Source: Cherax quadricarinatus
Taxonomy: Eukaryota; Arthropoda; Malacostraca; Decapoda; Parastacidae
DNA length: 64,000 bases
Direction of reading: 5' to 3'
NCBI RefSeq assembly: GCF_038502225.1
Contig: NC_091378.1
Span: forward strand, 10,535,351-10,599,350
Shown piece after piece: positions 10,901-25,900 of this stretch. Position numbers and translations under genes: made by a program. Under the pieces are notes generated by a model that ran no database searches, was not told the DNA's origin, and saw only the letters and a program-made list of their open reading frames with translations. How positions within the stretch are numbered: position 1 is the stretch's first letter; the number at the start of each line of letters is the position of its first letter.

Positions 10901-13900
10901 AATGTCCTCATAATAACTTCCAAACGTTTTGATGTGCGGAATCTTCAGGCAAGGCTCAACGCAGTTTAACCGGCTATCCACTTTACACTTGAAGAAGAGT
11001 CCAATGATAAGCTACATTTTCTAGACATCCTCATTCACAAAGTAGATAATCTAAGATTCCAAGGTTATTGTAAACCTACAAAAATGAGGCATCATCATCA
11101 GATTTTTCCCAAGAGCATACTGAATTTGTAGTCCTGAGTTTCTTGACAAGGAATGTACTTACATACACCAAACCTTCACTGATCTACATTTTTCTTCCGT
11201 TTTCATCAAAAACTGCAAGAAAAGAGCTCTTCAGAGCATCAATTCTTCATGCACCAACACCACTCCTCACAAAGTTATAATCCTTCCCACCACCCAGGTT
11301 GCATTGAAGGTTTCTAAGGTACTCACACAAACTAACACTAGTCGCCATGGCATCCAGCACTTCCATAAGGGATCTAACCAGGACAAAATCGAACCACCAC
11401 TATACCTTGTGGAGGCTGCAACAGAATATACGTAGGTGAAACAACAAGGAACCTCAAAACATGTCTCAATGAACACATTAACGCATGTAGGAGTGATAGC
11501 TTGAACAATGCCTGCGTGCAACACCAGAATTCTACCAATCACCTCATGAAATTCAACAACGCCCAACTAGTGATCAGAGCACCTAATTTCCGCAGACGTA
11601 TATACCTCGAATCATCATTAAGCACTGTTTCTAACACAATCAAGCAAAATAAAGGTAGCTTCATCATCTCTGAAGTATTAGCAAAAATCTTCCTCAAAAC
11701 AATAAACCCTGCCATTACATAAGTCAATGCTGCTAATACACCTACCATCCGACTTACGACCGAGTTCGGTTCCGAGAAACCGGTCGTAAGTCAAAATGGT
11801 CGTAAGTCGAGTGGTCGTAAGTCAAGCAGATCGTAAGTCGGATGGTAGGTGTACTACACAAGAACATAAGAGGAGGAACACTGAAACTGGTATTCTCAAA
11901 TCCAATCACTAACAGATATATGTATCTAACCTATTTTTATGCTACCCAAGTAATTGCTGTTATAACCTTTTACTCATGTGCATGTTGACTGTTCTACCAC
12001 ACTGTATTACTACTACAGTGGACCCTCAGTTAACGATATTAACCCGTTCCAGAGAGCTTGTCCTTAACCAATTTTATCGTTTTTTTTTTTTTTCAACAAG
12101 TTGGCCATCTCCCACCGAGGCAGGGTGACCCAAAAAAGAAAGAAAAATCCCCAAAAAGAAAATACTTTCATCATCATTCAACACTTTCACCACACTCACA
12201 CATTATCACTGCTTTTGCAGAGGTGCTCAGAATACAACAGTTTAGAAGCATATACGTATAAAGATACACAACATATCCCTCCAAACTGCCAATATCCCAA
12301 ACCCCTCCTTTAAAGTGCAAGCATTGTACATCCCATTTCCAGGACTCAAGTCCGACTATGTGAAAATAACCGGTTTCCCTGAATCCCTTCACTAAATATT
12401 ACCCTGCTCACACTCCAACAGATTGTCAGGTCCCAAGTATCATTCGTCTCCATTCACTCCTATCTAACACGCTCATGCACGCTTGCTGGAAGTCCAAGCC
12501 CCTTGCCCACAAAACCTCCTTTACCCCCTCTTTCCAACCCTTTCGAGGACGACCCCTACCCCTCCTTCCTTCCCCTATAGATTTATATGCTTCCATTCTC
12601 TCTAAATGACCAAACCACCTCAACAACCCCTCTTCTGCCCTCTGACTAATGCTTTTATTAACTCCACACCTTCTCCTAATTTCCACACTCCGAATTTTCT
12701 GCATAATATTTACACCACACATTGCCCTTAGACAGGACATCTCCACTGCCTCCAACCGTCTCCTCGCTGCTGCATTTACCACCCAAGCTTCACATCCATA
12801 TAAGAGTGTTGGTACTACTATACTTTCATACATTCCTTTCTTTGCCTCCATAGATAACGTTTTTTGACTCCACATATACCTCAACGCACCACTCACCTTT
12901 TTCCCCTCATCAATTCTATGATTAACCTCATCCTTCATAAACCCATCCGCCGACACGTCAACTCCCAAGTATCTGAAAACATTCACTTCTTCCATACTCC
13001 TCCTCCCCAATTTGATATCCAATTTTTCTTTATCTAAATCATTTGATACCCTCATCACCTTACTCTTTTCTATGTTCACTTTCAACTTTCTACCTTTATA
13101 CACATTCTCAAACTCATCCACTAACCTTTGCAATTTTTCTTTAGAATCTCCCATAAGCACAGTATCATCAGCAAAAAGTAACTGTGTCAGTTCCCATTCT
13201 GAATTTGATTCCCCATAATTTAATCCCACCCCACTCCCAAACACCCTAGCATTTACTTCTTTTACAACCCCATCTATAAATATATTAAACAACCATGTTG
13301 ACATTACACATCCCTGTCTAAGACCTACTTTTACCGGGAAGTATTCTCCCTCTCTTCTACATACCCTAACCTGAGCCTCACTATCCTCATAAAAGCTCTT
13401 TACAGCATTTAGTAACTTACCACCTATTCCATATACTTGCAACATCTGCCACATTGCTCCTCTATCCACTCTATCATATGCCTTTTCTAAATCCATAAAT
13501 GCAATAAAAACTTCCCTACCTTTATCTAAATACTGTTCACATATATGCTTCAATGTAAACACTTGATCTACACATCCCCTACCCACTCTGAAGCCTCCCT
13601 GCTCATCCGCAATCCTACATTCTGTCTTACCTCTAATTCTTTCAATTATAACCCCAACGTATACTTTTCCTGGTATACTCAGTAAACTTATTCCTCTATA
13701 ATTTTTACAGTCTCTTTTGTCCCCTTTCCCTTTATATAAAGGGACTATACATGCTCTCCGCCAATCCCTAGGTACCTTCCCCTCTTTCATACATTTATTA
13801 AACAAAAGTACCAACCACTCCAACACTATATCTCCCCCTGCTTTTAACATTTCTGTCATGATCCCATCAGTTCCAGCTGCTTTACCCCCTTTCATTCTAC

Positions 13901-16900
13901 GTAATGCCTCACGTACCTCCACCACACTTACATTCTGCTCTTCTTCACTCCTAAAAGATGGTATACCTCCCTGGCCAGTGCATGAAATTACCGCCTCCCT
14001 TTCTTCCTCAACATTTAAAAGTTCCTCAAAATATTCTCGCCATCTACCTAATACCTCCCTCTCCCCATCTACTAACTCCCCTACTCTGTTTTTAACTGAC
14101 AAATCCATACTTTCCCTAGGCTTTCTTAACTTGTTTAACTCACTCCAAAATTTTTTTTTATTTTCATTAAAATTTCTTGACAGTGCCTCTCCCACTCTTT
14201 CATCTGCTCTCCTTTTGCACTCTCTCACCACTCTCTTCACCTTTCTTTTACTCTCCATAAACTCTGCTCTTCTTATAACACTTCTGCTTTGTAAAAACCT
14301 CTCGTAAGCTACCTTTTTCTCTTTTATCACACCCTTTACTTCATCATTCCACCAATCACTCCTCTTTCCTCCTGCCCCCACCCTCCTATAACCACAAACT
14401 TCTGCCCCACATTCTAATACTGCATTTTTAAAACTATTCCAACCCTCTTCAACCCCCCCACTACTCATCTTTGCACTAGCCCACCTTTCTGCCAATAGTT
14501 GCTTATATCTCGCCCGAACTTCCTCCTCCCTTATCGTTATCCAAATTAATTTTCCCCATAAGAAATAATGGAAATCCAATTAATCTGTTTGAGACATCCA
14601 AAAATATTAAACAAAATAATTTTTTTACATGAAATGTACATTTTTTTTTTTCAACAAGTCGGCCCTCTCCCACCGAGGCAGGGTGACCCAAAGAGAAAGA
14701 AAATCCCCAAAAAGAAAATACTTTCATCATCACTCAACACTTTCACCTCACTCACACACAATCACTGTTTTTGCAGAGGCGCCCAGAATACAACAGTTTA
14801 GAAGTATATATACATATAAAAATACACAATATATCTCTCCAAACTGCCAATATCTCAAACCCCTCCTTTAGAGTGCAGGCATTGTACTTCCCATTTCCAG
14901 GACTCAAGTCCGGTTATATAAAATAACTGGTTTCCCTGAATCCCTTCACTAAATATTACCCTGCTCACACCCCAACAGATCGTCAGGTCCCAAATACCAT
15001 TTGTCTCCATTCACTCCAATCTAACACGCTCACGCACGCTTGTTGGAAGTCCAAACCCCTCGCCCACAACACCTCCTTTACCCCCTCCCTCCAACCTTTT
15101 TGAGGACGACCCCTACCCCTCCTTCCTTCCCCTATAGATTTATATGCTTTCCATGTCATTCTACTTTGATCCATTCTCTCTAACTGACCAAACCACCTCA
15201 ACAAACCCTCTTCAGCCCTCTGACTAATACTTTTATTAACTCCACACCTTCTCCTAATTTCCACACTCCGAATTTTCTGCATAATATTTACACCACACAT
15301 TGCCCTTAGACAGGACATCTCCACTGCCTCCAACCGCCTCCTTGCTGCAGCATTTACAACCCAAGCTTCACACCCATGTAAAAGTGTTGGTACTACTACA
15401 CTTTCATACATTCCCTTCTTTGCTTCCATAGATAACATTTTTTGCCTCCACATATACCTCAATGCATCACTCACCTTTTTTCCTTCATCAATTCTATGAT
15501 TAACCTCATCCTTCATAAATTCATCCGCTGACACGTCAACTCCCAAATATCTGAAAACATTCACTTCTTCCATACTCCTCCCCAATTTGATATCCAATTT
15601 TTCTTTATCTAAATCATTTGATACTCTCATCACCTTACTTTTTTCAATGTTCACTTTCAACTTTCTACCTTTACACACATTCCCAAATTCATCCACTAAC
15701 CTTTGTAATTTTTCTTTAGAATCTCTCATAAGCACAGTATCATCAGCAAAAAGTAACTGTGTCATTTCCCATTTTGTATTTAATTCCCCATAATTTAATC
15801 CCAACCCTCTCCCGAACACCCTAGCATTTACTTCTTTTACAACCCCATCTGTAAATATATTAAACAACAATGGTGACATTACACATCCGTAAGACCTACT
15901 TTTACCGGGAAGTAGTCTCCCTCTCTTCTACACACCCTAACCTGAGCCTCACTATCCTCATAAAAACTCTACAGCATTTATTAACTTACCACCTATTCCA
16001 TACCCTTGCAACATCTGCCACATTGCTCCCCTATCCACTCTATCATATGCCTTTTCTAAATCCATAAATGCAATAAAAACTTCCCTATCTTTATCTAAAT
16101 ACTGCTCACATATATGCTTCAATGTAAACACTTGATCTACACATCCCCTACCCACTCTAAAACCTCCTTGCTCATCCGCAATTCTACATTTTGTCTTACC
16201 TCTAATTCTTTCAATAGACCAGCTAGCATACACTTTTCCTGGTATACTCAGTAAACTTATTCCTCTATAATTTTTACAATCTCTTTTGTCCCCCTTTCCT
16301 TTATATAGAGGGACTATACACACACTCTGCAAATCACTAGGTACCTTCCCCTCTTTCATACATTTATTAAACAAAAATACCAACCACTCCAACACTATGT
16401 GTCCCCCTGCTTTTAACATTTCTGTCATGATCCTGTCAGTTCCAGTTGCTTTACCTCCTTTCATTCTACGTAATGCCTCACGCACCTCCCCCACACTCAC
16501 ATCCTGCTCTTCTTCCCTACACATGAAGAATAAAACAATAACAACATCACACTTACCTGTATTGAAGACATGGTGATGTATGGAAGACAGGAGGAGGGGA
16601 GAGGATGGAGGAGTTTACAATTGTTTGGAAGGGAAATCCCACTCCATAAAGACTTCAGGTACCAAGTCTTTATCCTGGGTTACTTCCCTCCTTTATTTTT
16701 TAATGCCACTACGACAAGCTTGAGAGCCACTGGACCCCTGTTGCTCAAAAAAGTTTTCCAGAGGTCTGTTTCTGGAGAATGTTAGGAATTGTGTTGGGAG
16801 ACACAAGATAGTCCTTCAATATGACACTAATATCAGCTCTACGGCTTATTTATCTAGCATAATTCATCTAATATGACATAGTAAACAATATTAACAACAG

Positions 16901-19900
16901 AGAAGAATGGCAAATACTCTAGAATGAATAAAATACGTCATTATGTCACGAGTGTTGCTGTGTTGTTGTTGTTGTGTGTATAAGGGCCACTGAGAGCATA
17001 TGCCATACATAGTGGTGCTGAAGGCAGCAGAGGTGGTACAGACTAGAGACGGCGATGATGTCAGTCACCCTACATAACTCCAACAACATTGGAGGAGTTA
17101 GGTTCGTGCTGTCCTTTTTCTATTGATTAATCGCTTAACTTACTTGCTACTGTTAATGCTACACTTCATCGTTGGCTGCAGCTATAGCCTTTAAAGACTC
17201 CTGCTGCTTTAGTATCGTACATGTTGCAGAATCACTGTAAAAGGCACATTCTCCACTCTCTCTCAGCCCTTTACCAAAGGGCTGGCTGGCACTAGAAGCT
17301 TTCTTTGGGCCCATGGTGGCTGATTTAGCAGTTACAAGCACTAAAAACAATGGAATAATACAAAAATGTATCGCATGTACGCGTGGAATTGTCCACAATG
17401 GCTTGTAAACAATGGCACACTAGCCACACTGGAGTGGCCGGGAGGCTCAGGCCACACGGACACATTCTGGACAAATGTCCTTAACTGAGTTTTTTATCGT
17501 TAGCCGAGCAAATACTCTGACACAAAAACGTATCGGTATCCGATTTTATCGCTAACCGATAGCATTGTTAACTGAGGGTCCACTGTACTACTACAACTAA
17601 TATTACTACTACTACTACCACTAGTATTATACCTCGCTCTAATCCTATATATACCCTCTGTGTCCATGTAATGTTTGTAACGCCCTGATAAAGCTCCTGA
17701 AGAGTGTAACATTGCCACAATAAAATGTCACATTAGTTGCATTTGTGTCCTTTTACCCAACATATTGTAGGTAATTCTACCAACATTAATACCATATTAT
17801 GGCCTATGCAATTCACAGTGCATTTTTCCAAATTAAACATATAAAGAACACTATTTAACCTCCAAAAAAAAGTGAATGCGCACATGTGTGCATGTGTAAA
17901 TAATCCTAAAATATATTTGTGAAACTGTTAAATCTTACCCAGCAAATTGATTGTCAACTTTCTCCTGAGGCACAGCCATCTTCTCCAATAATGCATTCTT
18001 AATGGTCAGCAGTTCAACTTCATCCTCATTCCTACGAGCTGGATCAGGAATTCTGCCATGTAAGCTAGCAAATTCCATCAGAACTACAAGAAAAATTAAG
18101 AAATAACATTAAAAATATATTCACGAGTTATCTTCTTCTTTCAACAAACTGGATGTATCCCACCGAGGCAGGGTGGCCCAAAGAGAAAAACTATTTTTTT
18201 CTCTTTTTAGCTTTAGTAATGAATACAGGAGAAGGGGTTACTAGTCCCTTACTCCTGGCATGTTAGTCGCCTCTTATGGAGGAAGAATTCTGTTCCACTT
18301 CCTCATGGAGATAAGAGGAAATAAACAAGAACTAGAAGAAAACCCAGAGGCATGTATATATATATATGCTTGTACATGCATGTGCAGTGTGACCTAAGAG
18401 TAAGTAAAAGCAGCAAGACATGCCTGAAATCTTGCCTGTTTATGAGACAGAAAAAAGACACAAGCAATCCTACCATCATGTAAAACAATTACAGGCTCCC
18501 GTTTTACACTCACTTAGCAGGACGGTAGTACCTCCCTGGGTGGATGCTGTCTACCAACCTAGTAGATACATGCATGAGCCTCTAACATAACACCTCTCCT
18601 TAATTAATGGTATTAGTGACAATCTGGTACTCTAGATACAAGTCTATACAAAACAAGGAAGGGTATTACACACTTTTCACCATCATATTAGATACCACTA
18701 TATACTTACAGAATAGTCCATAAGCCTTTTTCATAAAATATTTTGATATTCAAGAATCATTACAATTAGAGAACACTGCAAACTTCCATGGCACAAGACT
18801 CCCATTACCAGTAAACATCAGAAATCTTGACTGAATGAAGGTAGAAAATTTCAAGAGGAAACTAGACCACTATTTCCTACAAATACCTGATCTACTGGGT
18901 TGTAGTAGCTGTTTCTGCAAGGCATTATCACACCCTAGTTAACCAAGTGGTTAACAAAGGTTTTTTGTGTTTCTGAAAGGCATTATTACAGACATCCTAG
19001 TTGACTAGGTTGTTAACAAGGAAGACTGGGCTGAGACAGGACCAAGAGGGTAGAACCCTCAAAACAAATCACCAGTATGTAGAGCTCTGTTCTCTCTACC
19101 TACAAATCCCTTCAGCTTCTGCTTATAACCTACACTCAATTAATTGTTGATCATACACAGGTCTATTTCAATATACAGTACAATAGATCATCAATTAAAA
19201 AACAATTAGACTGCACGAGATTATCTTAATACAGAAAGAACAAAAAAGGCACAATACCGTGATTGGAACAATACACAAATAACCTGCACATAGGAGAGAG
19301 GAGCTTATGACAACATTTCAGTCCGATTTGGACTACTATTTACAAAGTGTAACTTGCAAATGGTCCAAATCGCACCAAAACATCATCATAAGCTCATCTC
19401 TCCTATATGCAGGTTATTTGTGTATTGTCTTAATACAACTGAAAAATTATTGTGAAAACAATAAAGCATGTGAAAATGATCGATACTGCATGCCATAAAG
19501 TAGGAAAGGATCCACCTGGACATAATGACATGGTTTTATGTTCAGTGGATATTTTTCCCTCTGCCCCATTGGGTCTAATAGGTAAGCACAGTATAGTAAT
19601 TGTATTGGTTTTTGAGGAAGCACCACACCTTCCTCCATACACACTCCTACCACTGCTAACAACTACTGTAAGGAAACACCAAATGTGTTAAAGACTTCTG
19701 TGTTTATTAACACCTTTTAAGAGCTTTTTATCACCCTATCTCATCTTTGGATATTAACATGGTACCCAATAGGAATACTAGTGATGCTGGAGATGCCAAG
19801 GTAACAGACAGTATCTAAAAAAAATTAGAGGTTTTAGATATGCTTGCATGAGGTTCACATGTCATGGAGATGGCACTCACTTCTGGTCTGAGTAAATTAT

Positions 19901-22900
19901 TCATTCATAGAATCAGAAAAGATGAAAAAGAAATAAAAGCTTGTGCAATAGCTAGTGCAGTATGTGACAAAGAGGTCAATGCAACTAAATAAGACAGAAA
20001 ACTTATTCAACATGTGGACTGAGGAGAAAACAAAGGGCCCCTGCTCAGTACTCGGATAATGCAGCACTAATCTCTACCCTACTATAAAACTGTGTGAAGA
20101 AAAAATAAAACTTTCACAAGTATGTTTGACAGGACTTTTTCTACTGAAAAGGAAAATGAAATGTCTAGAAGCATTACACAAATAAATTGCACATAGGATA
20201 TAGAAGCTTACGGCAATGTTTCGGTCTGACTTGGACCATTTACAAGATCACACTAACACAAAAGAGTGAGGAAGCCAGTATATATAGGCGAGGAGGAAAG
20301 GAACAGGACCAAGAGATAGAAAGAAAAAGTAATAGTGCTAGTGGTAAGGCTGGTAGTGGAAGTAATAGTGGTAGCAGAAAATAGGGAGAGTAGTTTTTGT
20401 GGCACAAGAGATAGAAAGAGGAGTGAACCGTTAAAGGAGGCATTAGTAATGGAAGTAGGGGTGAAGGGAGGAAATAGTAATGGAAGCAACAACAGTAGTT
20501 TCCACAATTTCCTTCATAAATGTTATTTTACTCACACTCCAACAGAACTATCACATTCCAAACCAACTTGGTCTCTACTCACTCCAATCTAACATACACA
20601 CACATGCCTGCTGGTTGATGAAAAACCACTTTTCAGAAATGTAAATTACAACCTATCTTCAACCTTTCCTTGGATGTCCTCCCCATATTTATACAATATA
20701 CACCCTCTTGGTCAGCCTATAATTCTTCATCCTTTATAAATAACCTGACCATCTCATCCACTCTTCTGCCACTACATAACACCTTTCATACCACCACACT
20801 GTCTTCTAATTTCTTCAATTATTCTATACATAATATTCACACCATATAATATCAAACATGGATCTCTACTACCTTAGGTTTCCTCTTCACTGTAACATCC
20901 AGGTAATATGCCTCACACATGTATACACAGAGAGCTGCACCACTATATTCTAACAGAACACTTTTATTCCTCCACTGATGAACTTCCTTCTGTCCATTAA
21001 CTTCCCAGCTTCTTTTCCTTATTTCTTTTGATTAGCCAAATCTTTCAACAACCACCTTTTAGTGTTTTACCTCAATTGCCATGGCCTGCCTAGGAAGGGT
21101 TGTCTAAGGAAGAAAATACATTCACCTTCATTGATTCCTTCTCTGTCTTTTCTGAGGTGTGCTACAACGTGCTGACATTACAATTCAAATAACTCCCCCA
21201 TTTTTTTTTTTTTAACAAACCGGCCATATCCACCAAGGCAGGGTGGCCCAAAAAAGAAAAGCAAAAGTTTCTCTTTTTAAATTTAGTAATTTATACATGA
21301 GAAAGGGTTACTAGCCCCTTGCTCCCGGCATTTTAGTCGCCTCTTACAACACGCATGGCTTACGGAGGAAGAATTCTGTTCCACTTCCCCATGGAGATAA
21401 GAGGAAATAAACAAGAACTAGGAAGAAAATAGAAGAAAACCCAGAGGGGTGTGTATATATATATATGCCTGTACATGTATGTGTAATGTGACCTAAGTGT
21501 AAGTAGAAGTAGCAAGACGTACCTGAAATCTTGCATTTTTACGAGACAGACAAACGATACCAGCAATCCTACCATCATGCAAAACAATTACAGGCTTTCG
21601 TTTTACACTCACTTAGCAGGACGGTAGTACCTCCCTGGGAGGTTGCTGTTTACCAACCTACTACCTAGTAACTCCCAAAAATCCAAATAAATTTACTTCC
21701 TCCATACTCCTTTATTGCTTAGACAACTTTTAAATCTCATCACCTTGCTCTATTTTTTGTTCATTTTGAATGTTTTTCTTTTATACACACTCCTAACACC
21801 TCCATTTACCTCAGTAATTCTCCTTATGAATCTCCTGCCTCTCCCTCCCAAAATAGTTATCAGCAAAGAGAATAATAGAATGTTAGAATTACTGGAAAAT
21901 CTATAGATTATTATTATACTCATGACCCATGAGGGTCATATAAAGGCTGGAAATCAGGAGGAGTGGGGTAATCAGGTATGATCTGAGGAAAGGGGGAGGT
22001 GGCTCCAATTTCTTGGAACAAAGGTCCTTCAAAGCATCTATTACAAGGGATGAAACTGTAGAACACACCAGGTCAGGTGCACAATGGAATCACAATATTA
22101 TCGAAGAATTTGGGGAAAGATAAAACAGAACTGTTGATGATGGTGAATTTAAGAAGGGAAGATGTATGGATTAAATGCTAATGCTAAAACATAAAAATGA
22201 GCAATACAGTATTAATAAGGGTAAGGGGCTGTTCATGGCAAGTATGGAATTTGACCTTCCCCAGATACAGATATTAGGTAACATGCTCCTGATGAAGACT
22301 AACAAAGATAAGAGAAGCATTTTTCTGTAAAAGGTGACAACTGACAGAACTGTATGATATCACTGTAGTTGCTCAACATGTTAACAGAAAGAGTTGCAAA
22401 ATAAGCATGCTAATGTTGGGAAGATGTAAAGGCAGATTGGACTAATAAACAAAAAAAAAAATCAGTCCAGAGAATAAGCATAAATGTAAAAAATACTTAA
22501 GGAACATAATTACGGAATGGATTAGCATAGGTTATGGAACATGTACAAAAGCTATCAGCTCAACTGTCTCATCTGCAAGCTCTTCCAGCAATCAAATTAA
22601 TACAATACAGTACAGTACATAGAAATATATTTACTATGCATTATGAAGTAAGCTGGAGATATTTTTCTTAGCTGAGAAGCATACTTATTTGAAGTCCAAT
22701 CTGCATCTAATGCTTGACAAAGAGGGATAAATGATTCTGTACGTTTAACCATTTTAGTCTCTTCTATGGTCTGTTTTTTGCCCTCCTGCTCCACTTCCTT
22801 CTTTTCTCTCACATCTCTGAAAAAATATTTATAAAAGTTTTCAATAGCATTTACACAGGTTAATGACTCAAGACATGCCTAACATGGTCTAAAATGCAAG

Positions 22901-25900
22901 TGAAACTATTACACACATTCACATTCTGGATACCGTAGAAGAGTTTCAAGTGTTTATCTACTCTCTAAGCCTGGCCATACAGAACATACAAAAACAAATA
23001 TCCACACTTACAGAGTCAAGAATTAGTTAACAAAAAAAGCACAATACCGTGACTGGAACAATACACAAATAACCAGCACATAGAAAAGAGGAGCTTACGA
23101 CGACGTTTCGGTCCAACTTGGACATTCCCCCCCCTCGGTGTTCTTGCTCTTACCCTCTGTAGGCACCTAGCTCCCTTACAGTGCTCCTCTTTCTTAGTAT
23201 TTGACTGGCCCCTCCTACTCTTACTACCTCCCTACTACTACTTCCTTCCACCTTCACTACTACCACTACTACTACTACCGCCACCACCTCCTACCTATAT
23301 ATACCCATCCTGCTCTCCTTTTCATTAGTGTGACTTTGTAAATGGTCCAAGTTGGACCAAAATGTTGTCGTAAGCTCCTCTCTTCTATGTGCAGGTTATT
23401 TATGTAAAGAATTAGTTATACTTTTACAACCACCAAGCCACAGTATGAACATGTGGGAAACCACTATTCTTTATACTGTACAACAGGTCTCCTTCCACAT
23501 TTGTGAGTTTCACTTTCACAGGCTTCTAACATTCGCGAATTCCCAGCCGCCCAATCATATTTAAAATATGTCATTACATATGATAGGAATTGTGGCAGTG
23601 GCAGTTTGTTTGGAGATATGACAATATGACACTATATGACACTAATATCAACTCTATGGCTTATTTATCTATCAAAATTCATCTAATATGACATAATAAA
23701 CAATATTAATAACATAGAAACATGACATATACTCTAGAATGAATAAAATATGTCATTAAGTATGTCAAGAGTGTTGCTGTGTTGTTGCTGTTGGGTATAA
23801 AAGGGCCACTGAGAGCATAAGCCGTACATAGTGGTGGTGGAGGTGGCAGCAGCAGAGGTGACAGCAGAGGCGGTAGAGATGGCGGTGTTGTCAGTCGCCC
23901 TATATAACTCCAACAACATAAGAACATAAGAAAGAAGGAACATTGCAACAGGCCAACTGGCCCATGTGAGGCAGGTCAACATTGGAGGAGTTAGGTTCGT
24001 GCTGTCCTTATTCTATCAATTAATCGCTTAACTTACTTGCTACTGTTAATTCTACACTTTATCGCTGGCTAGTGCTATAGCCTTTATCGACTCATGCTGC
24101 TTTAGTATCATACATATAGTAGAACCACTGAATCACTGAAGGCACATTCTCCCCTCTCTCTTCCTCCTCCACTTTGGTACTCTGCTACGAGTTCTTTCTT
24201 GAATTCTGTAGTCTTTCTCACCTTCTTTACCAAAGGGCTGGCACTAGTACAATATTTTATGATGTTTTCATGTGTTTTATGATTGTTCATGGTTCAATAG
24301 GTTAAAGAAGCAGTATTGTTAGGCTAAGTAAATGCTATTATTATATTTCCCTACAATATATTTGTGCACCAAAAATTCGCAATTTTTCAACATTCGCAAG
24401 GTTCCTGTTCCCATAACCCTCGCGAATGTGGAGGGAGACCTGTATTCTTTTATACACAATTTACTTTTTTTAAAAGTTGAAAAAACAGGAACGCTCATTT
24501 GTACAAAGGGAACCTCTTGAATGTTTTTCAATGATACACTATTTTCACTTTACCACATAGTAATCAGAGAAACATTTGCAAATGTACTTACTCAACATAC
24601 TGGTGTTCTTGTAAATCTGTGAATGTGTAACCAAAGAATCCAAACACATCGCCAGCAAAAAATAAAATTTTATTCTGGCGGCATATATTGTTGATTCTGG
24701 TGAGCTGCTCCCGACCACAACGACACAAACACACAACATCAAACTGGGTGAAGTATTCATCAACTTTATCTTTAACATTGCTCGTGTCAGCGGCAACTTC
24801 TACCATTGGATTTAAGATCTGCGCTCTTTCTCGGGAAGCCTCGGCTATCTGTAACAATGAAAGTAAACTTTAACAATGGTAAATACTGTTCAATATGGTA
24901 AAATGTGAGGGTTCGTATTTGGAAAACAACACACATCCCGATTACTATATGAAAAACATTGAATTATTACTAAAAGAATTAGTAAAGAACCCTGGATAAT
25001 TAGTAAAATTCTAAAAAACTTCTCTAGTGGGCATGATGAACAGGTGTTGGGTGTCACATTTCATGAATTAATAATCATCTCTTCATTAAAAGAAATCACC
25101 TCAGTGCAACATCCATTTTATAAATTCTCAAATGAGTACACACCTGTGTCATTCTTAACCATGACAAATACTAGAGAATTCACCAACTAAAACTAAGGCA
25201 GTCCTAAATTGAATTACCTCTTGTGACTTGCCATGCAAGGTGAACTGCTACTCTAAGTCGAATTCTACAGCCTTTCTCTGTTGCTCTTCCAATAGCACTC
25301 TCTTATTGCAAAAGTAAAAATTTAGACAAACCAAGTGTCAGTTATGGCTCTGTTGTCAGCTAAATATGGTGACTGAAATTTACTCAGTAATTCGGTCATT
25401 CTTGGTTGGTGTCTCTTGCTAAGTTCCTCTTTACATTCCTTTAACACCCTTGCAAACAGTTCATCAGGACCTGGGGATTTGTAAGGTTTTAGTTTCTCTA
25501 TTTGTCTGAGGACCATGTCATTAGTTACCGCAATCGTACATAGTTTATTATCCTGTTCTACATAATCTATTATTTCAGGAATATCACCAGTATTTTCCTG
25601 GGTGAAAACTGAGAGGAAGTAGGTATTGAGAATTTCACACATATCCTTATCACTGTCAGTGATCTGACCAGAGTTACTCTAAGTGGGCCAATCTTGTCCC
25701 TAATCTTACTTCTGTATACCTGAAAGAACCCTTTTGGGTTAGTCTTTGAATCCCTTGCGACCTTAGCCTCATAATCCCTTTTTGCTTTTCTTATTCCTTT
25801 CTTCATTTCTCTCTTTAATTGAATATATTTATTTCTTAACTGCCCATCCCCTCTTTTGATATGCCTATATATGCCTCTCTTTTGACCAGTGAGATGTTTT

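Larger units (their letters stand above)
12016..17585 (-). mobile_element. Tigger-like DNA transposon loaded with LINE insertions
   Basis: Left end CAGTGGACCCTCAGTTAACG and right end the inverse (GTTAACTGAGGGTCCACTG), each next to TA. It interrupts the PLE 3' UTR inside TATTACTACTACAAC. The transposase start lies on the minus strand (ATG about 17314: MGPKKASSASQPFGKGLR), so 17585 is the element's 5' end. The catalytic part is missing. Two LINE copies fill 12070-16520. Confidence 0.85.

Noticed and set aside
13717..14307. 196-codon plus-strand frame
   Set aside because: It is the antisense of the LINE reverse transcriptase, with Ser/Leu-rich shadow composition.
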